In this document: in pieces, positions 33,356-41,490 of the stretch
How positions within the stretch are numbered: the first letter of the stretch is position 1
How the letters are laid out: the number at the start of each line of letters is the position of its first letter
NCBI RefSeq assembly: GCF_002914525.1
Contig: NZ_LODW01000049.1
Span: 1 to 64,000 of the forward strand
Direction of reading: 5' to 3'
From: Rhizobium hidalgonense
GTDB lineage: Bacteria; Pseudomonadota; Alphaproteobacteria; Rhizobiales; Rhizobiaceae
Length of the DNA stretch: 64,000 bases
The notes under the pieces: model-generated
The model's database searches: none
What the model was told of the DNA's origin: nothing
What the model saw: the letters and a program-made list of their open reading frames with translations, nothing else
Position numbers and translations under genes: made by a program

Positions 33356-33916
33356 TTACCGTGCCTTCCGAAGGATGAGTTGGCCTTCCGGCGAGAGTGT
33401 TCGTTCGTAACGCGGCAGGTCATTGACCGCAATGCCCCCGGCGGCCATCGACGCAAGACTGCTATCCGGAGTTAGAGTTTCCGCCGGCGCGGCACGGGGT
33501 GCGAAAAATTGTGCCGGTTCCTTGCCGGGGGCGCTCAGGACCAGAGCCGAACCCATGCGTAGACCGCTCGTGTCGTCGCGCCGTTCGCTCACCACAGCCT
33601 TTTGCAGCTCATCCATCTGCTGGCGAATCACTGCGACGTCGTCGGCCTTGGCATTGTCGTCCATCTTGCCCGACTGCTTTTCGATCTGTCCTTTCAGGCC
33701 ATCGATGGACCTTTTCATCGCGGCGATGGTCTCGCGGCTCTCGCGAACATCCGCCGAGTTTTTAGCGGTATAGATGAGAACGCCGGCATTCACAGGCAAG
33801 AGCATCAGGAGCAAACCGACGAGCAGCGGGCTTTTTGAGCCCCTCTGCTCTACTGTTCGCAAATTGCTCGGTTTTGGGCGTTCTGCTTCGACCTCGATGC
33901 TCGGAATGCTGGTCAT
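33356..33916 (-). CDS. Membrane-anchored coiled-coil protein at the end of the Tad operon
   Basis: 186 residues. A short cytosolic lead is followed by one membrane helix (about 30-50, LLVGLLLMLLPVNAGVLIYT), then a predicted coiled coil (about 57-112, rich in A/L/I heptads such as AAMKRSIDGLKGQIEKQSG) and a Pro/Ala-rich periplasmic tail. No known family is recognised. GGGGGAGTAAACGA precedes the ATG. It starts 61 bp after the AAA ATPase gene and is probably the last gene of the Tad transcript. It may connect the pilus machine to the envelope, but this is conjecture. Confidence 0.72.
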   Translation of the reverse strand: MTSIPSIEVEAERPKPSNLRTVEQRGSKSPLLVGLLLMLLPVNAGVLIYTAKNSADVRESRETIAAMKRSIDGLKGQIEKQSGKMDDNAKADDVAVIRQQMDELQKAVVSERRDDTSGLRMGSALVLSAPGKEPAQFFAPRAAPAETLTPDSSLASMAAGGIAVNDLPRYERTLSPEGQLILRKAR

Positions 33917-33977
33917 TCGTTTACTCCCCCGTGAGTCATCAAATCTGCGTGGGCCGTGATCGGCGCCAAGCCCGCAA

Positions 33978-35282
33978 TCATTCGGTTGTAAATACACCTT
34001 CCCATGCCCGCTCGAGCATGTCGAGCGATGCGTTTCTAGCTATGCCGTTGAAATCGCAGTAAGAACCGACGAAATCCAAAAGATATTTCGGATGATAGCA
34101 AGATGCCGGCATATCGCCGTCATACTTGCGATCGTAGAACAGGTTCAGGTCTGGATCGCAGACAACCAATCCGTTGCCGCTGGCATAGGATTTGAAGATC
34201 CTGATATATTCGTCGCGCGACGGCGTGTTCACAAAGATCTTGTATTTGAGGCGCCGCAAGCCCGCCTCGTCGGAAAGGTCCTTCGGGGCGATATTGGTCG
34301 AAAATACCACAAGCTCGTCAAAGGGAACCTTGAACTTCTTGCCGGTGTGCAGCGTCAGGAAGTCATATCCGCGCTCGAGCGGCACAATCCAGCGATTGAT
34401 CAGCGCCTGCGGCGCCACCTGTTGGCGCCCAAAGTCGTCGATGATGAAAACGCCGCCTGATGCCTTCAAGTGGATGGGCGCTTCATAGACATTTGGTCCT
34501 CCGTTGAAGGTGAGATCGAGTTGATCGAGGGTCAATTCGCCGCCCGTCTTGATCACCGGACGGCGGCATTCGATCCATCGTCGATCCGCTTTCGGATGGG
34601 ATTCTGTCTCGCCCTCCGATACGGGATGATGCACGGCTTCGTCATAGAAACTGATGACATGAGCGCCGACCTCGATGGCATAGGGCACCCAGATTGTTTG
34701 ACGAAACAGCTGCGACGTCCGCTCGGCGATGCTCGTCTTTCCGTTTCCGGGTGGTCCGTAAAGCAGGATAGAGCGACCGGAGTTGATGGCCGGGCCGAGC
34801 TTTTCGACCAAGGTGTGCGAGAGCACCAGCCCGGCAAGGCTGTCGGTCAGCCGCTCCGGGGTCACGCGTTCGTCGTGGATGGACTGCAAACCGATTTGCC
34901 GGCAGAACGCGTCCAGCGACACCGGCGCCGGGCCGACATATTGGCTTTGACGCGACGCGGCGTGGGCATATTCGAGCCCCTTCATTGAAAGTGCATACCG
35001 AATATCGGATCTCACATCCTCACCAGCCAGGCCGCGAGCCTCGAGGTAAGCGAGTTTCACGAGTTCCTTGATCAGGATATTGACGATCACTTTCGGCAGT
35101 TTCATGCGGTCAGCCAGATGAGATGCCGTGGTCGTATCCTGCTCGGCCGCACATTTTGACGCCAGCCGAAGCAGGAACGACGGATCCAGTCCGGCTTGTT
35201 CCAGGCTTGCCGGTGCCATCGGCATGCGCGGATCGAGAGGAATGATGGCATCGTTACGATCCTGTTCGAGCGAATACTGCAT
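33978..35282 (-). CDS. AAA-family ATPase encoded in the Tad operon
   Basis: 434 residues. An N-terminal helical, winged-helix-like region (about 25-120) includes TTASHLADRMKLPKVIVNIL. The AAA core has Walker A GPPGNGKT at 176-183, Walker B VFIIDDFG at 278-285, sensor-1 FSTN at 327-330 and a basic LRRLKYK at 342-348. It is not a TadA/PilT-type secretion ATPase and not a standard Tad gene, yet it begins 15 bp after tadC with GAGGTCGT as ribosome binding site. A regulatory or remodelling role for the pilus is inferred from context only. Confidence 0.82.
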   Translation of the reverse strand: MQYSLEQDRNDAIIPLDPRMPMAPASLEQAGLDPSFLLRLASKCAAEQDTTTASHLADRMKLPKVIVNILIKELVKLAYLEARGLAGEDVRSDIRYALSMKGLEYAHAASRQSQYVGPAPVSLDAFCRQIGLQSIHDERVTPERLTDSLAGLVLSHTLVEKLGPAINSGRSILLYGPPGNGKTSIAERTSQLFRQTIWVPYAIEVGAHVISFYDEAVHHPVSEGETESHPKADRRWIECRRPVIKTGGELTLDQLDLTFNGGPNVYEAPIHLKASGGVFIIDDFGRQQVAPQALINRWIVPLERGYDFLTLHTGKKFKVPFDELVVFSTNIAPKDLSDEAGLRRLKYKIFVNTPSRDEYIRIFKSYASGNGLVVCDPDLNLFYDRKYDGDMPASCYHPKYLLDFVGSYCDFNGIARNASLDMLERAWEGVFTTE

Positions 35283-35297
35283 ACGACCTCGCTTGGC

Positions 35298-36242
35298 TCA
35301 ACCGCCGGGGTTCATGCTGAGAAGAAGACTGATGACACGGATAACAACGGGAACGAGAACAATGATGAGGCTTACCGGAAAAAGGAACGCGCCGAGCGGC
35401 AGCAGCATCTTGACCGGCAGGGCATTTGCCTTTTCCTCGGCGCGAATAATGCGGAGATCGCGCATTTCCTTGCAGTAGACCCGCAACGTCTGCGTTACAC
35501 TGGTCCCAAGCTCCTCCGATTGGCGGAACAGAACGGATAGGGCCCGGGCTTCGTCAATCCTCAGGCGGACGGCAAGGTTCGCGAGCGCCTCGCGCAAACG
35601 CCGGCCACCTCGCACTTCCAGCATCATGATCGAGAGGTGCAGGCCGAAGTCCTGCCGCTTGTCGACGAATTCCCGGGCAACTCGGTTCGCCGCTGCCTCG
35701 ATGCTCATGCCCGCATCGAGGCAGACGATCAGCATATCCATAAAATCGGGAAAAAGGCGGCGGTACTCCCTCTCTTTGGCGGCGCCACGCCGGTCGATAT
35801 AGATGTTGACCAGAATGAAGGTTACGCCCGCAGCAAACATGGCAACAACCAGCGTAACCACCCGTGACATGTCCGGCACGGCCCAATTGAGAGCCCAGAC
35901 CGCCGCGACCAGCACGCTGATACAGACCAGCGCACGAACCACCTGGAAGGTGGTCACGGCGCCGGCGGCGAAATAGCCCGCCCGAATCAGCCGGTTCTGG
36001 GTAGAATTCACATTGGTGTCACGCCGCGTAATCTCGAAATAGCGACGGATCAGGCGGTTTTCCGCCTCACCGAGATCGGCAATCGTCGTATCGCCAAGGT
36101 GGAACTCCTCGCCTGTTGCCGCCGAGCTCTTTGAGACCCGAACCGAGACCTCGCGCCGTCGAAAATACAATTCCGACGCTGTTGCAGAGAATATCAGCAC
36201 TGCAAAGAAGACGATGAGGTAAATTCCATACTCACTCGACAT
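35298..36242 (-). CDS. tadC: Tad pilus inner-membrane platform protein TadC
   Basis: 314 residues with a type II secretion F-domain (about 160-285, PDFMDMLIVCLDAGMSIEAAANRVA and EELGTSVTQTLRVYCKEMR) and three to four membrane helices. With TadB it forms the inner-membrane platform on which the TadA ATPase drives pilus polymerisation. The ATG after GAGGCGGTC is chosen; the longer form overlaps tadB. It begins 7 bp after the tadB stop. Confidence 0.94.
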   Translation of the reverse strand: MSSEYGIYLIVFFAVLIFSATASELYFRRREVSVRVSKSSAATGEEFHLGDTTIADLGEAENRLIRRYFEITRRDTNVNSTQNRLIRAGYFAAGAVTTFQVVRALVCISVLVAAVWALNWAVPDMSRVVTLVVAMFAAGVTFILVNIYIDRRGAAKEREYRRLFPDFMDMLIVCLDAGMSIEAAANRVAREFVDKRQDFGLHLSIMMLEVRGGRRLREALANLAVRLRIDEARALSVLFRQSEELGTSVTQTLRVYCKEMRDLRIIRAEEKANALPVKMLLPLGAFLFPVSLIIVLVPVVIRVISLLLSMNPGG

Positions 36243-36249
36243 GACCGCC

Positions 36250-37203
36250 TCAGTACTCGAAGTTGACCATCTTGTAGAGAATGACATTCCCGATCGCCAT
36301 GACGGCCAGCAGCACGGTCACGACGATGGCTCCGTGGCCGCTCTCCCAGACGGGATCGAAGTAGGTCGGCGACAACGCCTTGATCATCGCGTAGAGCAGA
36401 AACGGATACATTGACATGACGATCGCCGTAATGCGTCCTTCCGAGGAAATCGCCCTGACCTTTGCCTTCAGTAGCATGCGGTCTCGCAGCGTCTTCGAAA
36501 GGTTCTGCAAGATCTCAACGAGGTTTCCGCCGGTTCCCGCCTGTACGCTCAGCGATATCGCAAGCAGGTTCAGATCCTCGACGCCGACCCGGTCCGCCAA
36601 GTTCACCAGGGCGTCGTCCAGTGTCACGCCGTAAGTGAGTTCATCCGAGAGCAGTCCGAACTCGGTGCCGATCGGATCGGGCATTTCGCGCGCCACCAAA
36701 GAAATCGCCGCCGGCAGCGGATGGCCGGCGGCCAGGCTGCGATTGGCGACATCGAGCGCTTCAGGAAGCTTCAGTTCGAATTTCCTCATGCGGCGCGCCC
36801 GGGCGCGCCAGACGACGAGCGCGGGGATGAGGAGGCAAATCAGCAGAAAGACGGGGACTCTAAACAGAGTGCTCGGCAGGAGGATCTGGACGACCAGCCA
36901 TATCGAAAGAGCGCCCGCGATCGCGTAGAGAGCAAATCGTCTGGCATCGAACTTGATTCCCGACTGGGCGTAAAACAGCCGCAACCGCTGAATCATTGGG
37001 GTTTGCCGCCACCTGCCACCGGCCCCGCGCTCCTTGAGCATATCGCTATAGGTCTTACGATGATCATCGCTGACCTCGAGCAAGCTCAGCCGATGGTTCA
37101 CCGCGCGGTGGCGTTCGGATGTCTTGAAGTAGCCGCGCATGACCGCTTCGACAGCAACAAGGGCGGCGGTGAAAACGGCCGCGTAAAGGAGAAGCAGGAT
37201 CAT
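36250..37203 (-). CDS. tadB: Tad pilus inner-membrane platform protein TadB
   Basis: 317 residues, an F-domain paralogue of TadC. The N-terminal helix runs about 2-22, a membrane pair about 88-130, the cytosolic F-domain carries LPEALDVANRSLAAGHPLPAAI and LLAISLSVQAGTGGNLVEIL, and a C-terminal helix closes it. Its ATG overlaps the tadA stop codon in an ATGA arrangement, so translation is coupled to the ATPase. Confidence 0.94.
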   Translation of the reverse strand: MILLLLYAAVFTAALVAVEAVMRGYFKTSERHRAVNHRLSLLEVSDDHRKTYSDMLKERGAGGRWRQTPMIQRLRLFYAQSGIKFDARRFALYAIAGALSIWLVVQILLPSTLFRVPVFLLICLLIPALVVWRARARRMRKFELKLPEALDVANRSLAAGHPLPAAISLVAREMPDPIGTEFGLLSDELTYGVTLDDALVNLADRVGVEDLNLLAISLSVQAGTGGNLVEILQNLSKTLRDRMLLKAKVRAISSEGRITAIVMSMYPFLLYAMIKALSPTYFDPVWESGHGAIVVTVLLAVMAIGNVILYKMVNFEY

Positions 37204-38645
37204 TGGACAGGTCCCGTCTGCAGCGGTTTACCGGGATCAAAAATCGTCACGGGGATCTCGATCCCGAGTTCGGCAAATTCCTCGACGAACCGCGGCCGAA
37301 TGCCGGTGGCGCGGAATTCTCCATGGATTCGTCCGCCTTCATCGGTGCCGAGTTTCTTAAATTTCATAATCTCCTGCATCTGCACAACTTCGCCCTCCAT
37401 GCCGGTGATCTCGGAAATCGAGACGACTTTGCGGGTACCGTCGCTCAGGCGCTGGACCTGCACGATCATGGTGATGGCGGAGGAGATCTGCGAGCGAATG
37501 CTCATCTGCGACATCGGCATCCCGGCCATGCCGACCATCTGCTCAAGCCGACCGACGGCATCGCGCGGCGTATTGGCGTGAATGGTCGTCATCGATCCCT
37601 CGTGACCGGTATTCATCGCCTGCAGCATGTCGAACGCTTCGTCGCCGCGAACTTCGCCGACGATGATACGATCGGGACGCATGCGCAGGGCGTTTTTCAA
37701 AAGTTCGCGTTGACGGATCTCGTTGCGTCCGTCGAGCGTCGGCGGTCGGGTTTCCAAACGCCCGACATGCGGCTGCTGCAGTTGAAGTTCGGCTGCATCC
37801 TCGATGGTGATCAGGCGCTCCCTTGGAGAAATCTGCGACGAGAGAGCGTTGAGCAAGGTGGTCTTGCCAGAACCGGTGCCGCCTGAAATGACCATGGACA
37901 CCTTGCCCTTGACCGCGGCGCTGAGAAGGATGCGCATCGCATCGGCCATAGCGCCATATTGCACGAGGCGCTCCATCGTCAGCGGCTTGCGCGTGAATTT
38001 GCGAATGGAAACGAGCGGTCCATCGACCGAGATCGGCCTGATGGCGACGTTGACGCGCGAGCCATCCTTGAGGCGAGCGTCGACCATCGGCGTCGACTCG
38101 TCGACACGGCGGCCAACCGCCGAGACGATCTTGTTAATCACCCGAAGGAGATGATCCTCGTCTTTGAACCGCACGGCGGTGCTCTCGAGCTTGCCGCTCC
38201 GCTCGACATAGACGCTATTGTAACCGTTGATGAGAATATCTGCGATCGTGTCGTCGGCCAGCAGCGGCTCGATCGGTCCGAGCCCCAGCATCTCGTCGGT
38301 GATATCGCGGATCAGATCATTGATTTCCTTGGCATTCAGCGGAAAATTGTTGGTCCGGATATAGTCCTTGACCAATGGCCGGATCTCGGTGGCGATCTCC
38401 TCGTTGTCGAGTGTGTCGAGGATCCCGAGATTGATGCGATCGAGCAGGTAGCGGTGGAGATTGACCCGCTCGGAAACCATGTCCGGCCCGAGCGAAGCCT
38501 CTTCGTCACTCGCCGCGGCGCTGTCGGAGGCCGGTTGGGCAGGCATGGCCTGAACCGCGCCAAGCAAAGACAGTTCGGCCGTCTCCGGATGTTCCCGCTT
38601 TTCCGGCTCCTGCCTGTAGAAACGCCCCATGATACCGCTCGCCAT
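37200..38645 (-). CDS. tadA: Tad pilus assembly ATPase TadA/CpaF
   Basis: 481 residues of the VirB11/PilT secretion-ATPase superfamily. After an N-terminal variable lead, the family N-domain (about 60-190) has [27 protein letters not shown] (in part). Walker A GGTGSGKT is at 255-262, then the aspartate box [11 protein letters not shown], the Walker B region [14 protein letters not shown] and the histidine box [12 protein letters not shown]. It powers Flp pilin polymerisation. The ATG 8 nt after AGGAG is chosen; a GTG three codons upstream is possible. Confidence 0.95.
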   Translation of the reverse strand: MASGIMGRFYRQEPEKREHPETAELSLLGAVQAMPAQPASDSAAASDEEASLGPDMVSERVNLHRYLLDRINLGILDTLDNEEIATEIRPLVKDYIRTNNFPLNAKEINDLIRDITDEMLGLGPIEPLLADDTIADILINGYNSVYVERSGKLESTAVRFKDEDHLLRVINKIVSAVGRRVDESTPMVDARLKDGSRVNVAIRPISVDGPLVSIRKFTRKPLTMERLVQYGAMADAMRILLSAAVKGKVSMVISGGTGSGKTTLLNALSSQISPRERLITIEDAAELQLQQPHVGRLETRPPTLDGRNEIRQRELLKNALRMRPDRIIVGEVRGDEAFDMLQAMNTGHEGSMTTIHANTPRDAVGRLEQMVGMAGMPMSQMSIRSQISSAITMIVQVQRLSDGTRKVVSISEITGMEGEVVQMQEIMKFKKLGTDEGGRIHGEFRATGIRPRFVEEFAELGIEIPVTIFDPGKPLQTGPVQ

Positions 38646-38664
38646 GCGCCCCACTCCTGAACTC

Positions 38665-39225
38665 TTATTTTACAATGACCGTGGAACCGACCTTCACCCT
38701 CTCATAGAGATCGATGACGTCGGCATTGCTCATGCGAAAACAGCCCGATGACGCAAAACCGCCGACCGTCGACTGCTCGTTCGTTCCATGAATGCGGTAG
38801 AGCGTGTCGGCCCCACCCTTGTAGAGATAGATCCCGCGAGCACCCAAAGGATTGAGCGGCCCGGCAGGCACCAGGTCCGGAAGCCCGGCTGCGCGTGCCT
38901 TCATCTCGGCAGGCGGGCGCCAGTCGGGCCATTCTGCCTTGCGTCCAACCTTGACGGTACCGCTCCAGCGAAACCCGTCTCGCCCGACGCCGATTTTGTA
39001 GCGGATCGCGCGCCCTTCGGAGATGACGAGATCCAGCGTACGGTTGCCGCTGACGATGACGATTGTCCCGGCCGCGTAGCTTTTTTCGATCGGCACCACG
39101 GCGCTTGTCGTCGGCCCGAGGCTGCGTGGCACAAGCCCGCTTGCCGCTGCATCTCCGACAGCGGCCAGAATTGCCAAAACGGCAAGGCCGGCACCGGCTG
39201 CGCAGGACCTTATGATCGCCTTCAT
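38665..39225 (-). CDS. L,D-transpeptidase (YkuD) in the Tad operon
   Basis: 186 residues with a signal peptide (about 1-28). The YkuD domain has the catalytic pattern YRIHGTNEQS with H146 and FASSGCFRMSNADV with the nucleophile C162. Such enzymes form 3-3 cross-links in peptidoglycan or attach proteins to it. The start codon overlaps the cpaE stop in ATGA, so it is translationally coupled to a Tad gene, and tadA follows 19 bp later. It may open or brace the wall around the pilus channel; the role is inferred. A lipoprotein paralogue lies at 58289. Confidence 0.92.
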   Translation of the reverse strand: MKAIIRSCAAGAGLAVLAILAAVGDAAASGLVPRSLGPTTSAVVPIEKSYAAGTIVIVSGNRTLDLVISEGRAIRYKIGVGRDGFRWSGTVKVGRKAEWPDWRPPAEMKARAAGLPDLVPAGPLNPLGARGIYLYKGGADTLYRIHGTNEQSTVGGFASSGCFRMSNADVIDLYERVKVGSTVIVK

Positions 39226-40364
39226 CGCACCAGCGCTCCAAGCTTGCCGACCGCGCCGCAGAAGCGCGCCCGGGAATTCACTTGAAATGGCAGCACGCCG
39301 CGGTTGACCGCCTCGCTCACAGTGTCCCAGTCATCCGCAATGACATGCGTCGGGATCTCTTTGAATATCTTTTCCGTCTGTTGCCGGCGCAGGCCGAGGC
39401 CGAAAAGCTTGGCGCGGTATTTGTTGATGACGATGAATATCTGGTCCGCACTGCCCCGCAGACGTACCAGATTGGCAAACAGATCCTTGGCTTGAGAAAG
39501 CGCAGGCACGGTCATTTCGGTGACGATGCAGACGCTGTTGACCGAAGTGAGCACCTCGTATTTCCACGGCGTGTCATAATAGGGAACGTCGATGATCGTG
39601 TGATCGCTCTCGAAGGCGGCGACGTCGAGCATGCGCAGCACGAGTTCACGGCCCTTCGGCGCCAGAAGCACCGATGGCTGCTTGAAGGACAGCAGCGAAA
39701 AGCCGCCCGAATGCCGCTTTCTGACCAGATCGATGAATTCCAGATCGACCCGGGAAGGATTGGCGATGACCGGTTTCAAGTCGTAGTCGTTGACGAGGTT
39801 GAGATAATAGCCAAGCGCCCCGGAGCAGAAATCCGTGTCGAACAAGTCGATTCGCGGCGTGGAATTCTTGGTCGGCTGGGCCAGCACATGCGCAAGCGAC
39901 GAGGCGATCACGCTGGCGCCCGCGCCGCCGACGGCCGAGACCACGGCATGCACCCGGCTGTCGCTCGCCCCGGTGCCCGGCGCATGGGTCGAAATCATGT
40001 CGATCAGTGCGCGGCGCTCGAGCGGCTTTTTCAGCCAGTCTTTGCCGTTCAGGCGGAAGAGCAGCCGCAGCATGTCGTCCGGCAGGTCTTCGGAAACGAC
40101 GACGAGCGGAATGTCGCGAAAGCTGGTGCGAAAGGTAAAGAGTTCCGGCTGCTGCAGCAATGTCCCGTTGTCGACGTCGAGAACGATCAGGTCGAACTGC
40201 GTCGGATCGAACCGGCCTTTTTCTCCGAGCGCCTTCAGCGCGAGATGGCGAACATCGTACCGCGAAAGCGACCCGAACGTATCGAGCATGAAGCTCGCTG
40301 CAGCCGCGTCGTCGGAGAGGACTAGGATCTTGGTAGATGCGGCAATGTTCATGTGCGCTGTCAT
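39222..40364 (-). CDS. cpaE: Tad pilus localisation protein CpaE/TadZ
   Basis: 380 residues. An N-terminal receiver-like domain (about 11-125, ILVLSDD and LIVLDVDNG) precedes a ParA/MinD-type domain. The P-loop is degenerate: VVSAVGGAGASVIASSLAH (about 141-159) lacks the usual lysines of KGGxGKT. This is a known trend in CpaE/TadZ proteins and suggests weak or absent ATP hydrolysis. These proteins place the pilus machine at a cell pole. AGGAAA precedes the ATG; a second ATG four codons in is possible. Confidence 0.9.
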   Translation of the reverse strand: MTAHMNIAASTKILVLSDDAAAASFMLDTFGSLSRYDVRHLALKALGEKGRFDPTQFDLIVLDVDNGTLLQQPELFTFRTSFRDIPLVVVSEDLPDDMLRLLFRLNGKDWLKKPLERRALIDMISTHAPGTGASDSRVHAVVSAVGGAGASVIASSLAHVLAQPTKNSTPRIDLFDTDFCSGALGYYLNLVNDYDLKPVIANPSRVDLEFIDLVRKRHSGGFSLLSFKQPSVLLAPKGRELVLRMLDVAAFESDHTIIDVPYYDTPWKYEVLTSVNSVCIVTEMTVPALSQAKDLFANLVRLRGSADQIFIVINKYRAKLFGLGLRRQQTEKIFKEIPTHVIADDWDTVSEAVNRGVLPFQVNSRARFCGAVGKLGALVR

Positions 40365-40393
40365 TTTCGCTTTCCTACGCGTAATTCAAGGAT

Positions 40394-41017
40394 TCAGCAG
40401 GTGGAGCAGGTCTTCAAATCTTCCGTCGTGATCGTCACGGGATGGGCCGGGATGGTGACGTCGTTCAGCCCCAACAACCCGCCGAGGACAGGCAGATCGA
40501 AGGTTATGTTGCGCACCTCCAGCCGCATCGTCAGCACAGGCCCCTCCGGCCGGCCCCAGTAGCCGAGCCCCGATCGCTGATAGGTGACCATCAGCTTATC
40601 CGGGGTGATGCGCCAATTGAGGTCGCAAATGCCGGGGTGAGGATCGGTTCCCGCGTTGCAAACGCCGTCGCTTCCCCGGACAATCCGGTTCAATGACGCC
40701 GTGCAGTTTGCAAGAGCCGGTCCACAGGTCGAGGATATCGTCGCATTGTTCGGCGCCGCTTTGCCGTTGTTGAGTGGATCGGCGGCATCTGTTGGGAAAA
40801 CGGCATTGAAATTCGTCGTCAGCGGATCGGATACCGCCGCCAAACGGGCTCCATATTGCAGTGCCTTGACCGTCTGATTCCACTGCGACATCGCATAACC
40901 GAACTCGATGAAGGCGGCGAATACCAGCATGACGATCGGAAAGGTCAGCAGTGCTTCGACAAGGCTGACACCACCGCTATCCTGCCAGAACGCCTTGATT
41001 GCCCTAGAGGTCACCAT
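40394..41017 (-). CDS. TadE-family pseudopilin, copy 2
   Basis: 207 residues with a single N-terminal membrane helix. The prepilin-like site is G16/VSLVE with glutamate at +5, followed by ALLTFPIVMLVFAAFIEFGYA. The large periplasmic part has several cysteines, and the C-terminus ends in a CSTC pair. TadE/TadF pseudopilins are processed by the prepilin peptidase and are needed for pilus assembly. It overlaps the start region of the preceding tadE gene by 7 bp, so the two are co-translated. Confidence 0.88.
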   Translation of the reverse strand: MVTSRAIKAFWQDSGGVSLVEALLTFPIVMLVFAAFIEFGYAMSQWNQTVKALQYGARLAAVSDPLTTNFNAVFPTDAADPLNNGKAAPNNATISSTCGPALANCTASLNRIVRGSDGVCNAGTDPHPGICDLNWRITPDKLMVTYQRSGLGYWGRPEGPVLTMRLEVRNITFDLPVLGGLLGLNDVTIPAHPVTITTEDLKTCSTC

Positions 41018-41490
41018 CCGATGTATCTCTCTTCATGGAAGGAACTGATAGTGATGGCACCAATGCCCAGAAAGCCGAACACCGGCGAGGTCTGGTAGAG
41101 ATGAGCAGTGGAAATGGTGATGTCCCCGTCCGCATCCGGCGCAGTGATGGTGATGTCGGCAGCGTTGTTCCAACCGGGCACGCGGGGTTTAGCGTTTGCC
41201 GCAGGTGTTTGCGTTCCGTAAAAGGCGATCGTCTTCGCCGTCGCCTGATTGCACGTCGGCACATAGGTTCCCGACACCGGCCGGCACCGCGAAAGGTAGC
41301 GCCCGGCATCGCGCAAGCCCGCGTCGATCTGCATGCGCTGCCAGAAGATGCTGCCAAACTCGAGTATCCCCGCCGCAAAGATCGTCACAAAGGGGATCGC
41401 GAGCAGCGCTTCGGCAAGCACCGCGCCTTCCTCCCGCCGCAAGAAGCCGAGGCAAAGCCGATGCCGGATAAAATTGCGGAGCGCCATCAT
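41011..41490 (-). CDS. TadE-family pseudopilin, copy 1
   Basis: 159 residues. The basic lead MMALRNFIRHRLCLGFLRRE is followed by a prepilin-like site G22/AVLAE with glutamate at +5, and a hydrophobic helix ALLAIPFVTIFAAGILEFGS. The periplasmic domain follows. Its ATG overlaps the tadG stop codon. Together with the other tadE gene it should form minor pseudopilins of the pilus. Confidence 0.88.
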   Translation of the reverse strand: MMALRNFIRHRLCLGFLRREEGAVLAEALLAIPFVTIFAAGILEFGSIFWQRMQIDAGLRDAGRYLSRCRPVSGTYVPTCNQATAKTIAFYGTQTPAANAKPRVPGWNNAADITITAPDADGDITISTAHLYQTSPVFGFLGIGAITISSFHEERYIGW

